Under the pieces are notes generated by a model. The model had not been told where the DNA came from and did not search any database. It was given only the letters and a program-made list of their open reading frames with translations. This document shows positions 1 to 6,916 of a stretch of 22,811 nucleotides of DNA, one piece after another. Position 1 is the first letter of the stretch. Every line of letters starts with the position of its first letter. The translations under genes were made by a program, and so were the position numbers. The DNA comes from Angelakisella sp. (GTDB lineage Bacteria > Bacillota > Clostridia > Oscillospirales > Ruminococcaceae): assembly GCA_022795575.1 (NCBI GenBank), contig JAAWGY010000008.1, positions 1-22,811 on the forward strand, in the 5' to 3' direction.

Positions 1-106
1 AGCGCAGGAATACTGTGTGTATTTCAAGATTTTTTGGCAAAGGCAGGCGGAAAATTTGCCGTCAAGATGCGTGCGGCGGCTATTGGTACAGCTTCTTATA
101 ACCGTC
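1..106 (-). repeat. Palindromic intergenic element, partial copy cut by window start
   Basis: The first 75 bases are the reverse complement, at roughly 85% identity by eye, of the first half of the element at 18825-18987: the core AATACTG, the T-rich run followed by GGCAAAGGCAG, and then GGAAAATTTGCCGTCAAG all recur. Bases 80-104 match the terminal inverted repeat of that element imperfectly and end in the same GCTTCT. The other half lies beyond the window start. No coding frame here looks real. Confidence 0.7.
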
Positions 107-114
107 CTGGGGAG

Positions 115-187
115 TTTCGCTCCTGCGGGAGCGACCAGGGCGCTGCCCTGGACCTGCCGCCCTTTGAAAAGGGCGGCCCCAAACTTT
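115..187 (-). repeat. Hairpin-chain repeat module, copy 1
   Basis: Three consecutive hairpins (CGCTCC/GGAGCG, CCAGGGC/GCCCTGG, CGCCCTT/AAGGGCG) are flanked by TTTCGCTCC and AAACTTT. The same three hairpins in the same order, on the opposite strand, occur at 18989-19063. This stretch lies downstream of the minus-strand gene ending at 257 and has no credible gene of its own. Confidence 0.75.
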
Positions 188-256
188 GCGCGCCTGCGGC
201 GTTTGGGCGGTAATCGGCTGCTTACCCACAAACAACCCAGGAGAGCCGCCCCCACG

Positions 257-760
257 TCATTCGTACAGCTCCCGCCGCAGCCGGTCACAGACCCCGGCCA
301 TCTCCGCCAGCTCCTCACTGCCCATCATCTCGCTGATGTCATACCGCTCCGGTGCAGCAGCAAAGTCCGCAAGGGTTCTATCAATGAGCCGGTGCTCCTC
401 CGGAGCAGCAGCGATGGCAATCACCGGCTGGGCCACCTCCCCCGCATCCAGGCTGTCATCCAACGCCAACAGGTCAAGGGTGCCGTTTACCTTGCATTCC
501 AGCAGCAGGGCGGCCAGGTCGGTGACAAGGTCGATGGCAAAGCCCAGGGCCATCTCGTAGCCCTCGCTGTCGGTGTAGCAGACAGGCTCTTCCGGCCGGC
601 GGAAATCCCCGTTCAGCTTGTCCAGCCCGAAGTCGGCGAAAATCTCGCTGACGGTGATTTCCGCCTTCCCCTTGCGGGCCAGATAAGCGGTAAGCGTCAG
701 GCTGTCATCGGTCCCGCCGATATAATCGCCCCAATAGCATTCTGTAATGTATATTTTTAC
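257..760 (-). CDS. Uncharacterised small acidic protein with no canonical start codon
   Basis: The frame is open without a stop from just after the kinase stop codon (779-781) down to 257 and gives about 167 residues. It reads like a real soluble protein (VKIYITECYWGDYIGG near its start, then DSLTLTAYL, GLDKLNGDF, YTDSEGYEMALGFAIDLVTDLAALLLE). The composition is protein-like and the frame is unlike the shadow frames around it. I do not recognise a named family with certainty. There is no ATG, GTG, TTG in frame before the ATG at 551-553, yet the protein-like sequence continues well upstream of that. A clear AAAGGA site at about 769-774 is spaced seven bases from a GTA codon at 758-760, where a start would be expected; GTA may be a mutated start or the gene may use ATA/ATT. 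The ATG at 553 would give only 98 residues. It follows the VanS-like kinase in the same frame by 18 bases, so it is probably co-transcribed and perhaps translationally coupled. Confidence 0.55.
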   Translation of the reverse strand, partial: VKIYITECYWGDYIGGTDDSLTLTAYLARKGKAEITVSEIFADFGLDKLNGDFRRPEEPVCYTDSEGYEMALGFAIDLVTDLAALLLECKVNGTLDLLALDDSLDAGEVAQPVIAIAAAPEEHRLIDRTLADFAAAPERYDISEMMGSEELAEMAGVCDRLRRELYE

Positions 761-778
761 GTTTTTATCCTTTCTGTA

Positions 779-1966
779 TCATGATACCGGCAGCAGCACG
801 GTAAAGGTGATGGTTTGGTCGGCGCTTTCCGCCTGGATGCTGCCCCCGTGGAGCTCCACAATCTCCCGGGCGATGGCCAGCCCCAGCCCGGCGCCGCCGG
901 TGCCGGTGGCCCGGGAGGAATCCGCCCGGTAGAACTGCTCAAAGATATGGCAGAGCTTTTCCGGCGGGATGGTCCGGCCGTGGTTTTGCAGCTGTAGCCG
1001 AAGCTGTCCCTCCCCGGCGGGGGCCATGGTGAGGGCAATGGCTGTGTTGGGGAAGCTGTAGCTGACGGCGTTGCGGATGAGGTTATCCAGCACCCGCTGG
1101 AGCTTGTCCCGGTCACAGAGCAGCTCCACCCCCGGGGCAATCTCCGTCTGCCAAACCAGCCCCTTTTCCGCCAGGATGGGGGAAAACTCGCTCACCACCT
1201 GCTCCAGCATCCGGCTAAGGCTGGTGCGCTCCGGCTGTAGTACAAGGGTGGTGAGGTTAAAGCGGGTAATGTCGAAAAACTCGTTGATCAGGTCCTCCAG
1301 CCGCAGGGCCTTGTCCAGGGCAATGCCGGTGTATTTTTCCCGCAGCCGGGGGGAGATCTCCTCCTCGTCCCGCAGCAGCGAAAGGTACCCGATGACGCTG
1401 GTAAGGGGGGTTTTCAGGTCGTGGGCCAGGTAGACGATAAGGTCGTTTTTCCGCTGCTCCGCCTCCTTGGCGGCGGCGGCGTCCCGGAGGGATTTTTCCC
1501 GGGCCAGGTTCAGGTGGTCCTGGGCCTCCCGGAGCACATCGGGCAGCAGGATGGGGCGGCCGGGCTCCCGGGCCAGGTCGGCGGCGGCATCCACCAGCTG
1601 GTCCAGGTACTTTAAGGGCCGGCGGATCAGGGCGATGGTACAGGCTATCCAGCCGGCCAGGGTGCAGGCAAGGAAGACCATCACAAAGTGCTCCTGGCAG
1701 AAGCGGAAGAAGCGGCTGATGGCCCAGGAGTTGCGCCAGCCCGAAAAGTTTTGCAGCAGGACAATGGCAAGCAGGGCCGCGACTGCCACACCGGCGACGG
1801 TGCCCAAAAGGCTGAGAAAATACTGCCACAGCAGCTTGTTCCCTAAACTGCCGCTGTAGCTGTACCGGCCCATCCGCAGGGCAAAAAACAGGTCGGAGAG
1901 CCTGTCCCGCAGGCCTTTTAAGAAGGCGCTGAGCCTGCCGCCCAGGGCTTTTAAGAAGTCACTCAA
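779..1966 (-). CDS. VanS-like sensor histidine kinase
   Basis: This is a membrane sensor kinase of 395 residues. Two hydrophobic segments (about 46-72 and 94-114) flank a loop of only about 20 residues, so there is almost no external sensor domain. A HAMP-like linker follows. The H box has the phospho-acceptor His182 in LAHDLKTPLTSVIGYL, the N box is at about 291-302 (DNLIRNA), and the ATP lid G box is GTGGAGLGLAI at 355-365. The H-box wording and domain layout match the VanS group. Translation most likely starts at a TTG codon (1964-1966) overlapping the TGA of the upstream regulator, which indicates coupling; the first in-frame ATG is 32 codons later. The partner is the VanR-like regulator just upstream. 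No vanH, vanA/B or vanX genes lie nearby, so a role in glycopeptide resistance is not supported. Regulation of envelope genes is a reasonable inference. Confidence 0.9.
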   Translation of the reverse strand: MSDFLKALGGRLSAFLKGLRDRLSDLFFALRMGRYSYSGSLGNKLLWQYFLSLLGTVAGVAVAALLAIVLLQNFSGWRNSWAISRFFRFCQEHFVMVFLACTLAGWIACTIALIRRPLKYLDQLVDAAADLAREPGRPILLPDVLREAQDHLNLAREKSLRDAAAAKEAEQRKNDLIVYLAHDLKTPLTSVIGYLSLLRDEEEISPRLREKYTGIALDKALRLEDLINEFFDITRFNLTTLVLQPERTSLSRMLEQVVSEFSPILAEKGLVWQTEIAPGVELLCDRDKLQRVLDNLIRNAVSYSFPNTAIALTMAPAGEGQLRLQLQNHGRTIPPEKLCHIFEQFYRADSSRATGTGGAGLGLAIAREIVELHGGSIQAESADQTITFTVLLPVS

Positions 1967-2657
1967 CGGTATACCCCACCCCCCAAATGGTTTTGATGTA
2001 CCGGGGCCGCCGGGGCGGCTCCCCTAACTTTTCCCGCAGCCGGGCGATGTGGGCCATAACGGTGTTGCTGCTGTTTTCCAGGTACCGTTCCCCCCACACT
2101 GTCTCGAACAGCTCCTCGGAGGAAACCACCCGGCCCCGCCGCTGGCAGAGGTGCCAGAGGATGGAAAACTCCAGGGGGGTCAGCGTGACCTCCTTGCCGT
2201 TGAGGGTGCACTTGTGGCTCCCCTGGTCGATGGAAAGCCCCCGGACCTCTATGGCGGAGGAGGGCGGCTGCTCCTCCCGGGGGGTGTTGTAGCGGGTGTA
2301 CCGCCGCAGCTGGGTTTTCACCCGGGCCACCAGCTCCAGGGGGTTAAAGGGCTTGGTGATGTAGTCGTCCGCCCCCAGGGTAAGGCCGGTGATCTTGTCG
2401 ATGTCCTCCACCCGGGCGGTAAGCATGATGATGGGCCACAGGTGGTGCTCCCGGAGCCGCTGGCAGAGGGTGAAGCCGTCCATATCCGGCAGCATCACGT
2501 CCAGCACCGCCAGGGAGAGGCGGTTTTGGCCGGCGTATTGAAGGGCGGGCTGCGCCTGGTAAAACTTGGCCACCCCAAAGCCCTCGTTGCGCAGGTACAG
2601 CTCCACCAGGTCCGCGATTTCCTTTTCGTCATCCACCACCAGGATGGTTTCGTTCAT
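1959..2657 (-). CDS. VanR-like OmpR/PhoB-family response regulator
   Basis: The protein has 232 residues. The receiver domain (about 4-115) has the acidic pair D9/D10 in ILVVDDE, phospho-acceptor D53 in LDVMLPDMDG, T80 and K102 in DDYITKPF. A winged-helix output domain follows (about 135-232) with the typical ending RYIKTIWGVGYTVE. DKITGLTLGADDYITKPF is strongly VanR-like. The start at 2655-2657 is preferred over an in-frame upstream start because AAGGAGG lies nine bases before it. The gene overlaps the kinase gene by eight bases. No promoter is obvious in the 90 bases separating it from pspA, which instead hold an intrinsic terminator, so expression may depend on read-through. Confidence 0.93.
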   Translation of the reverse strand: MNETILVVDDEKEIADLVELYLRNEGFGVAKFYQAQPALQYAGQNRLSLAVLDVMLPDMDGFTLCQRLREHHLWPIIMLTARVEDIDKITGLTLGADDYITKPFNPLELVARVKTQLRRYTRYNTPREEQPPSSAIEVRGLSIDQGSHKCTLNGKEVTLTPLEFSILWHLCQRRGRVVSSEELFETVWGERYLENSSNTVMAHIARLREKLGEPPRRPRYIKTIWGVGYTVE

Positions 2658-2697
2658 CCCCCAGTGCCTCCTTGTCTGTTGTTGCGCTGCCACCCAA

Positions 2698-2728
2698 AAG
2701 GAGCAGGGATGGTGTCTCCCTGCTCCTT
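2698..2728 (-). terminator. Intrinsic terminator downstream of pspA
   Basis: A perfect 12-bp stem (2698-2709 with 2717-2728, AAGGAGCAGGGA) with a seven-base loop is followed on the minus strand by CTCCTTTTGGG. The U tract is short (four), so termination may be partial. It lies between the pspA stop at 2748 and the regulator start at 2657. Confidence 0.75.
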
Positions 2729-2747
2729 GGGCGGATTGCCTCCTCGG

Positions 2748-3425
2748 TTAGAGGCCCAGCTCCGCCTTCATCCGGGCCAGCTCGTCGTCCACCGCGGCAG
2801 GGGCGGCGCTGCCGTACTTGGCCTCCAGCTCGGCGGCCTCGTCCACCGGCTTGGCGTTCAGCTCCGCCAGGGCGGCCTCCCGGTCCAGCATCCGGTCCGC
2901 CTTCTCCTCCATCCGCTCAAAGGCGCTGATGGCGTCCGCCGCCTTCTCCGAGCCGCTGCTGAACTCGTTGAGCTTGCTTTGGGTTTTGGCCACCGCAACC
3001 TTGGCCTTGATGGTCTCCCGCCGGCGCTTCAGCTCCTCGATGTCCCCCACCAGCTTGTCGTGCATCTGGCGCATCTTTTCGGCGTTGCCCCGGGCCACGT
3101 CGTAGGCCTCGGTGAGCCCCTGGCCGGCGGTCTCCAGCTGCTGCTTTTTGGCGATGAACACCCGGGCGTCCCCGTCGTTCCCCGCCTGGAGGGCCTTTTT
3201 GGCCAGGTCGGCGTACTTCTGGACCTCGGCCCGGTTGGCCTCCACCTTGGCCCTGGTCCGGGATTCCTCCGCCATCACCCCGGCGGTCTCCTTCTTCACC
3301 TCGGCAAGGCTCTCCATCAGCTCGGTGAGGTACTGGTCAATCATCTTGGAGGGATCCTCCGCCTTGTCCAAAAGGGCGTTGATGTTGGCCTTGACGATGG
3401 TGCTGAATCTGTCTAAGATACCCAT
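2748..3425 (-). CDS. pspA: PspA/IM30 (LiaH-like) phage-shock family protein
   Basis: The protein has 225 residues and starts MGILDRFSTIVKANINALLD, the typical amphipathic N-terminal helix of PspA/IM30/Vipp1 that binds stressed membranes. The next motif, EDPSKMIDQYL, is also diagnostic. The rest is almost entirely heptad-like coiled coil (about 25-185) ending in a short C-terminal tail DDELARMKAELGL. Family members form membrane-repairing oligomers, an ESCRT-III-like fold. The start at 3423-3425 is chosen because AAGGAG lies about ten bases upstream; a longer in-frame reading would run back into the upstream gene. It follows the TPM gene by 46 bases and is probably co-transcribed with it. A terminator follows. 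Confidence 0.95.
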   Translation of the reverse strand: MGILDRFSTIVKANINALLDKAEDPSKMIDQYLTELMESLAEVKKETAGVMAEESRTRAKVEANRAEVQKYADLAKKALQAGNDGDARVFIAKKQQLETAGQGLTEAYDVARGNAEKMRQMHDKLVGDIEELKRRRETIKAKVAVAKTQSKLNEFSSGSEKAADAISAFERMEEKADRMLDREAALAELNAKPVDEAAELEAKYGSAAPAAVDDELARMKAELGL

Positions 3426-3471
3426 AGTAACGATCTCCTTTTTGATTGAATCTGATGCCGGCCGGAGAGGA

Positions 3472-4644
3472 TCAGTCCTGTTCCGGTCCCGTGCTGTCCT
3501 GATATTTTTCCGCCAGCTCCTCGGCGGCGGTGTCCCCAAAGGATTCCAGGGGGGTGTTCAGCAGCTCCTCGGTGCGCTTGCGGTCCAGCTCCTTTTGGGC
3601 CTGGGCCTTTTTCCACCACAGGTAGAGCACCGCGGCCAGCCCCGCCGCCCCAAGGATGCCCACCACCACCGGCCAGGGGGATTTGGTGACGGTCATGATG
3701 CGGCTTGCGGTATCGGCAAACACCTTGCCAAAGTACTCCTCGTCCGAGTAATCGGAGGTATAGTACCGGTCCAGGTAGTCCCGCAGGATGCCCACCGCCT
3801 CGTCGTCCATGACGCTCTTGGCCTGGCTGCCGGCGGCGTAGCCCGCCGTGTAAAGCCCGTCGTACTCCTGGTAAACCAGCAGGAAGTGGGCCTCGTCGTC
3901 AAAGAGCTGGTCGTAGAGCCGGGCGGCGTAGTCGCCCACCTCCTGGGGGGAGGGGGTGCTGCTGCCGTCCACCCGTTCGGCCAGATACAGGTAGGGCTGT
4001 ACCCCGGTCTGGCGGTAAAAGTCCTTCATCCCGGAGAGCAGCTGCTTTTCGTTGAGGATCCAACCCAGCTCGTCGGTGTAGTATGCGGTCTCCCGCGCCG
4101 AACCGGCGGGAAGGGGCTCCCGGGCCACGGTGGAGGCGGCAAGGGAGCCGCCGGACACGGACAAAACGCTGTCCGCAATGGTGGAAAAGATGCCCAGCAG
4201 GAGCAGCACCAGTACCACAACAAGGATGGAGGTAAAGCAGCCGTTGCTACAGCCGCTGCCCTGGCCGGGGCCCGGGTTCCTGGGACCGCCGCCCCCGCCT
4301 CCTCCGCCACCGCCGGAGTACCGCTGCCCGCCGGTGGGGATGATGACGGTGCGGGGCATCCCCATCCCCCAGCCCATCCCCCCGGCCCGGGGCCTGGGGG
4401 GCGGGGGAGGGGAGGGCCTCCTTGGCGCGCTGCCGCCCAAGCCGCCCCAGGAGCCGCCCCGCTGGCCTCCGCCGCCAAAGCCACCCCCAAAGCCGCCGCC
4501 AAAGCTGCCCCCGGAGCGCCCGCCCCGGCTGCCGCCGCTGAAGCCCCCGGAGCTGCGCCCGCCTCCCCGGAACCCCCCGGAGCTGCGCCCGCCGCCGCGG
4601 AAGCCGCCGGAGCTGCCACCGCCGCCTGCGCCTGCTCTGCCCAT
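3472..4644 (-). CDS. TPM-domain membrane protein with glycine-rich N-terminus
   Basis: The protein has 390 residues. Residues 1-75 are low-complexity Gly/Ser/Arg with a repeated RSSGGFRGGG unit, 76-130 are Pro- and Gly-rich, including an unbroken ten-glycine run at 111-120. A membrane segment follows (about 137-153), then a domain of about 185-320 that fits the TPM fold (AYYTDELGWILNEKQLL, HFLLVYQEYDGLYTAGY), a second membrane segment (324-344) and a charged tail. No signal peptide is seen, so the glycine-rich part is probably cytoplasmic and the TPM domain external. TPM proteins are recurrent partners of PspA in Firmicutes, which supports a joint envelope-stress role. The start at 4642-4644 has AAGGAG about ten bases upstream. 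A six-bp hairpin (4665-4678) sits just before that site. Confidence 0.85.
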   Translation of the reverse strand: MGRAGAGGGGSSGGFRGGGRSSGGFRGGGRSSGGFSGGSRGGRSGGSFGGGFGGGFGGGGQRGGSWGGLGGSAPRRPSPPPPPRPRAGGMGWGMGMPRTVIIPTGGQRYSGGGGGGGGGGPRNPGPGQGSGCSNGCFTSILVVVLVLLLLGIFSTIADSVLSVSGGSLAASTVAREPLPAGSARETAYYTDELGWILNEKQLLSGMKDFYRQTGVQPYLYLAERVDGSSTPSPQEVGDYAARLYDQLFDDEAHFLLVYQEYDGLYTAGYAAGSQAKSVMDDEAVGILRDYLDRYYTSDYSDEEYFGKVFADTASRIMTVTKSPWPVVVGILGAAGLAAVLYLWWKKAQAQKELDRKRTEELLNTPLESFGDTAAEELAEKYQDSTGPEQD

Positions 4645-4706
4645 GCCGGCATCTCTCCTTTCCCCGGGCCAAGGCCCGTTAAAAACCAAATTTTTTTCTA
4701 CCCAAT

Positions 4707-4735
4707 ATCATACCATACCACAAAAGATAATACCA
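4707..4735 (-). promoter_or_regulatory. Two candidate extended -10 promoters for the TPM-pspA genes
   Basis: In the AT-rich gap upstream of the TPM gene, the minus strand carries TGGTATTAT (4727-4735) and TGGTATGAT (4707-4715). Both are TGn plus a near-consensus -10 hexamer. Neither has a good -35 hexamer at the usual distance. The gap of 135 bases after the ROK gene and its low GC support a separate transcription start here. Confidence 0.4.
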
Positions 4736-4779
4736 TCAGTAACACAGAAAATTTACAAAGGACAGGGGACCGCTCCCGC

Positions 4780-5748
4780 TCAGCGGGAGGGCGCCGCCGC
4801 GGGAGGAAGCCCCCCCAGCCCCGCCGCGCCGATGATCCCCGCGTCGTTGCCCAGCTCCGCCACCGCCATACGGCACCGGTCGGCAAAGAGGGGGTGGTAC
4901 ACCATCTCCCGTACCCGCCGCCGCAGGGGGATCAGCAGCTTATCCCCTTGGGCGCAGATCCCCCCGCCGATGACCATCATGTCCGGCTCCAGGAGGTTGA
5001 TGAAGTTGCTGAGGCCGAAGCCCAGGTACTCGATGTACTGGTCCACCACCTGGTTGGCCACCGGATCCCCGGCGTCCCGGCCGTCAAAGACCATCTTGCC
5101 GTCCACCTTCCACAGGTCGCCCCCGCAGAGCTTCCAGAGCATCGTTTCCGGGTGTACCGCCATGGCCTCCCGGGCCTGGGCCACCAGGGCGGAGGCGGAG
5201 GCGTAGGCCTCAAAGCAGCCGTCGTGGCCGCAGGAGCAGTGCCGGCCCCCGTGGCGGATGATCATGTGCCCGCCCTCGGCGGCCATGCCGTGGTCGCTGC
5301 CGTCGATGATCACCCCGACCCCGATGCCGGTACCCAGCGTCACCATCACCGCCCGGCGGCTCCCCCGGGCGGCCCCGGCCAGGTATTCGGCGTAGGCGGC
5401 CACGTTGGCGTCGTTGCCAATCCGCACCGGCTTGCCCCCCAGGCAGTCGCTGAGGTTTTGGGCCATGGGATCCTCCGAAAGGTTCAGGTTGTTGGAAAAG
5501 TGGTTGATGCCCCGCTCCGGGTCGATGTACCCCGGGGTGCCCATCCCCACGCCGGCGGTATCCGCAACGGTAAGGTTCATCTTGCCGGCGGCCTCCTCCG
5601 CCACCCTGGCGATGACGGCGGCCAGGGTTTTGCCGTCCACCCCCTTGGGGGTGGGGGCGCTGGCCGCGGCGTAGATGTGGTAATCCTCCCCCACGATCCC
5701 CGCCTTGATGCCGGTGCCTCCCAGGTCGATGCCGCAGTAGTAATTCAT
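4780..5748 (-). CDS. ROK-family sugar kinase (glucokinase-like)
   Basis: The protein has 322 residues, the normal ROK length. It has the phosphate-binding motif GIDLGGTGIKAG (6-17), the catalytic Asp in GNDANVAA (D113), a second phosphate motif TLGTGIGVGV (137-146), and the ROK zinc site made of H161 in AEGGH and C171, C173, C178 in CSCGHDGCFEAY. These predict an ATP-dependent kinase of glucose or a related hexose or amino-hexose in the cytoplasm. Glucokinase is the likeliest activity but the substrate cannot be fixed from sequence alone. There is no N-terminal helix-turn-helix, so it is an enzyme and not a ROK repressor. The start at 5746-5748 has AAGGAG about nine bases upstream. It lies 80 bases after the pseudouridine synthase gene, probably in the same transcript. 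Confidence 0.92.
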   Translation of the reverse strand: MNYYCGIDLGGTGIKAGIVGEDYHIYAAASAPTPKGVDGKTLAAVIARVAEEAAGKMNLTVADTAGVGMGTPGYIDPERGINHFSNNLNLSEDPMAQNLSDCLGGKPVRIGNDANVAAYAEYLAGAARGSRRAVMVTLGTGIGVGVIIDGSDHGMAAEGGHMIIRHGGRHCSCGHDGCFEAYASASALVAQAREAMAVHPETMLWKLCGGDLWKVDGKMVFDGRDAGDPVANQVVDQYIEYLGFGLSNFINLLEPDMMVIGGGICAQGDKLLIPLRRRVREMVYHPLFADRCRMAVAELGNDAGIIGAAGLGGLPPAAAPSR

Positions 5749-5776
5749 AGCCGTCTGCTCCTTTCTCCGTCTATGG

Positions 5777-5826
5777 GAAGCTGCACGCCCAACCGTCTGG
5801 CGCGGCCGGGTCTTGCATACAGCTTC
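5777..5826. repeat. Short imperfect palindrome between synthase and kinase genes
   Basis: GAAGCTGCACGC (5777-5788) pairs with GCATACAGCTTC (5815-5826) at 10 of 12 positions. The inner part contains CCGTCTGGCGC, which also occurs near the left end of the element at 16025-16247. It may be a reduced relative of that family or a simple transcript hairpin. Confidence 0.4.
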
Positions 5827-5828
5827 TG

Positions 5829-6782
5829 TCATACCCGCCGTAAAAAGCGGGGAAGCGCCATGGGATCCGCCGCCGGGGAAAAGTCCAGCCACTCCTCCCG
5901 CCAAGGGAGGCCCAGCCGGTCCATCACCCGCCGCAGATCCTCCGGCAGCGGCGCGGGGACCCGCTGCTCCTCCCCGGTGATGACGTGGGGAAAGATCACC
6001 ATGCCGCAGTGGAGGGCCTGCCGCCCCAGCCCCGGCTCCTCCCGCCCGTCGTAAAAGACATCCCCCAACAGGGGGTGCCCCAGGTGGGAGAGGTGAACCC
6101 GGATCTGGTGGGTGCGCCCGGTGTGGAGCACAAACCCCACCAGCGAGGCCCCCCCTGCCGCCGCCAGCACCCGGAACTCGGTGCGGGCCGTCTGCCCCTC
6201 CGGATCCACCACCCGGCGCAGCTCCAGGGGCTCCTCCCGGCGGAGGGGCAGGTCGATGAGGCCGGCGGGGAAGGGCAGCTCCCCCTGGACCAGGGCGAAG
6301 TACCGTTTGGAGACCCGCTTCCACAGCTTGCCGGCGGCAAACTGGTTTTTGGCCGCCGCTACCGTCCCGGTGGTGTCCTTATCCAGCCGGTTGAGGGCCC
6401 GGAAGGAGGTGACGGCGCCGGTCTCGGCGCAGTGGGCGGCGTAGACCGAGGAGAGGGTGTTGTAGATGTGCCCCCCGGACTGGTGGCAGGGCATCCCGGC
6501 GGGCTTGTTGTAGACGATGATGTCGTCGTCCTCGTAAAGGATGGGCACCGGGATGTGGCACAGGGGCATCCGCTTGGGCTCCTCCGGGAGGTTTACCTCC
6601 AGCAGGTCCCCGGGGGAGAGGGGATCGATGGTGCGGACATGGGCCCCGTTGAGGAGCAGCCCCTGGGGGAGCTTTTTCAGGGCGATGACCACCCGGCCGG
6701 AAAAGCCCTGCTTCCCCCGCAGGAACTGCTCCACCGTCCGGCCCCCGTCCTCCGGCCCGATCTGGTAGCGGATGGTGCGCAT
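5829..6782 (-). CDS. RluD/RluA-family pseudouridine synthase
   Basis: The protein has 317 residues. An S4-like RNA-binding domain (about 13-66, GRTVEQFLRG, LLLNGAHV, LSPGDLLEV) precedes the catalytic domain. The catalytic motif is NRLDKDTTG (131-139) with Asp134 as the nucleophile; the family form is usually HRLDxxTSG. Further RluA-family signatures are ILYEDDDIIVYNKPAGMPCH and LHTGRTHQIRVHLSHLGHPLLGD. It should convert specific uridines in 23S rRNA (or tRNA) to pseudouridine; the exact site cannot be assigned. The start at 6780-6782 is preceded by a GGAG-rich region and fits the family start; the reading frame runs further upstream without family similarity. A promoter at 6856-6884 on the minus strand fits as its driver. 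Confidence 0.92.
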   Translation of the reverse strand: MRTIRYQIGPEDGGRTVEQFLRGKQGFSGRVVIALKKLPQGLLLNGAHVRTIDPLSPGDLLEVNLPEEPKRMPLCHIPVPILYEDDDIIVYNKPAGMPCHQSGGHIYNTLSSVYAAHCAETGAVTSFRALNRLDKDTTGTVAAAKNQFAAGKLWKRVSKRYFALVQGELPFPAGLIDLPLRREEPLELRRVVDPEGQTARTEFRVLAAAGGASLVGFVLHTGRTHQIRVHLSHLGHPLLGDVFYDGREEPGLGRQALHCGMVIFPHVITGEEQRVPAPLPEDLRRVMDRLGLPWREEWLDFSPAADPMALPRFLRRV

Positions 6783-6855
6783 CTTCTCCCCCCCTCTCCG
6801 GCGCCGCAAGGCTGTAAAAAGCGGAGAAAAACCAAGGCAGCGCCAGCTTTCTTTT

Positions 6856-6884
6856 ATCTTACCACAAAAAAGCGGCCGGTTCAA
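6856..6884 (-). promoter_or_regulatory. Sigma-A-type promoter for the pseudouridine synthase operon
   Basis: On the minus strand, TTGAAC (6879-6884) and TAAGAT (6856-6861) are separated by exactly 17 bases. This gives an untranslated leader of about 65-70 bases before the synthase start. Its -35 element is only three bases from the -35 of the divergent plus-strand promoter. Confidence 0.65.
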
Positions 6885-6887
6885 TTC

Positions 6888-6916
6888 TTGACAAAACGGA
6901 AAGAGTCTTCTATGAT
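6888..6916 (+). promoter_or_regulatory. Strong sigma-A-type promoter for the PRD gene
   Basis: A perfect TTGACA (6888-6893) is followed after 17 bases by TATGAT (6911-6916). Transcription would start near 6923, leaving a leader of about 130 bases before the PRD start, with hairpins such as CCGGAGCGG/CCGCTCTCGG (about 6976-6997) and CCGCC/GGCGG (about 7008-7021). Confidence 0.8.

Noticed and set aside
779..781. Selenocysteine or programmed read-through at the kinase TGA
   Set aside because: The small gene is in the same frame after the TGA, but a good ribosome site lies between them and no SECIS-like hairpin is seen; kept only as an alternative in the start-codon finding.
779..2657. Vancomycin resistance locus
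   Set aside because: Only VanR- and VanS-like genes are present. There is no D-Ala-D-Lac or D-Ala-D-Ser ligase, dehydrogenase or dipeptidase in the window, and similar two-component pairs are common without resistance genes.
3112..6054. Very long plus-strand open frame opposite the pspA, TPM and ROK genes
   Set aside because: It is antisense to three well-supported genes, has the low-complexity Pro/Ala/His-rich composition of a shadow frame in GC-rich DNA, and has no family signature.
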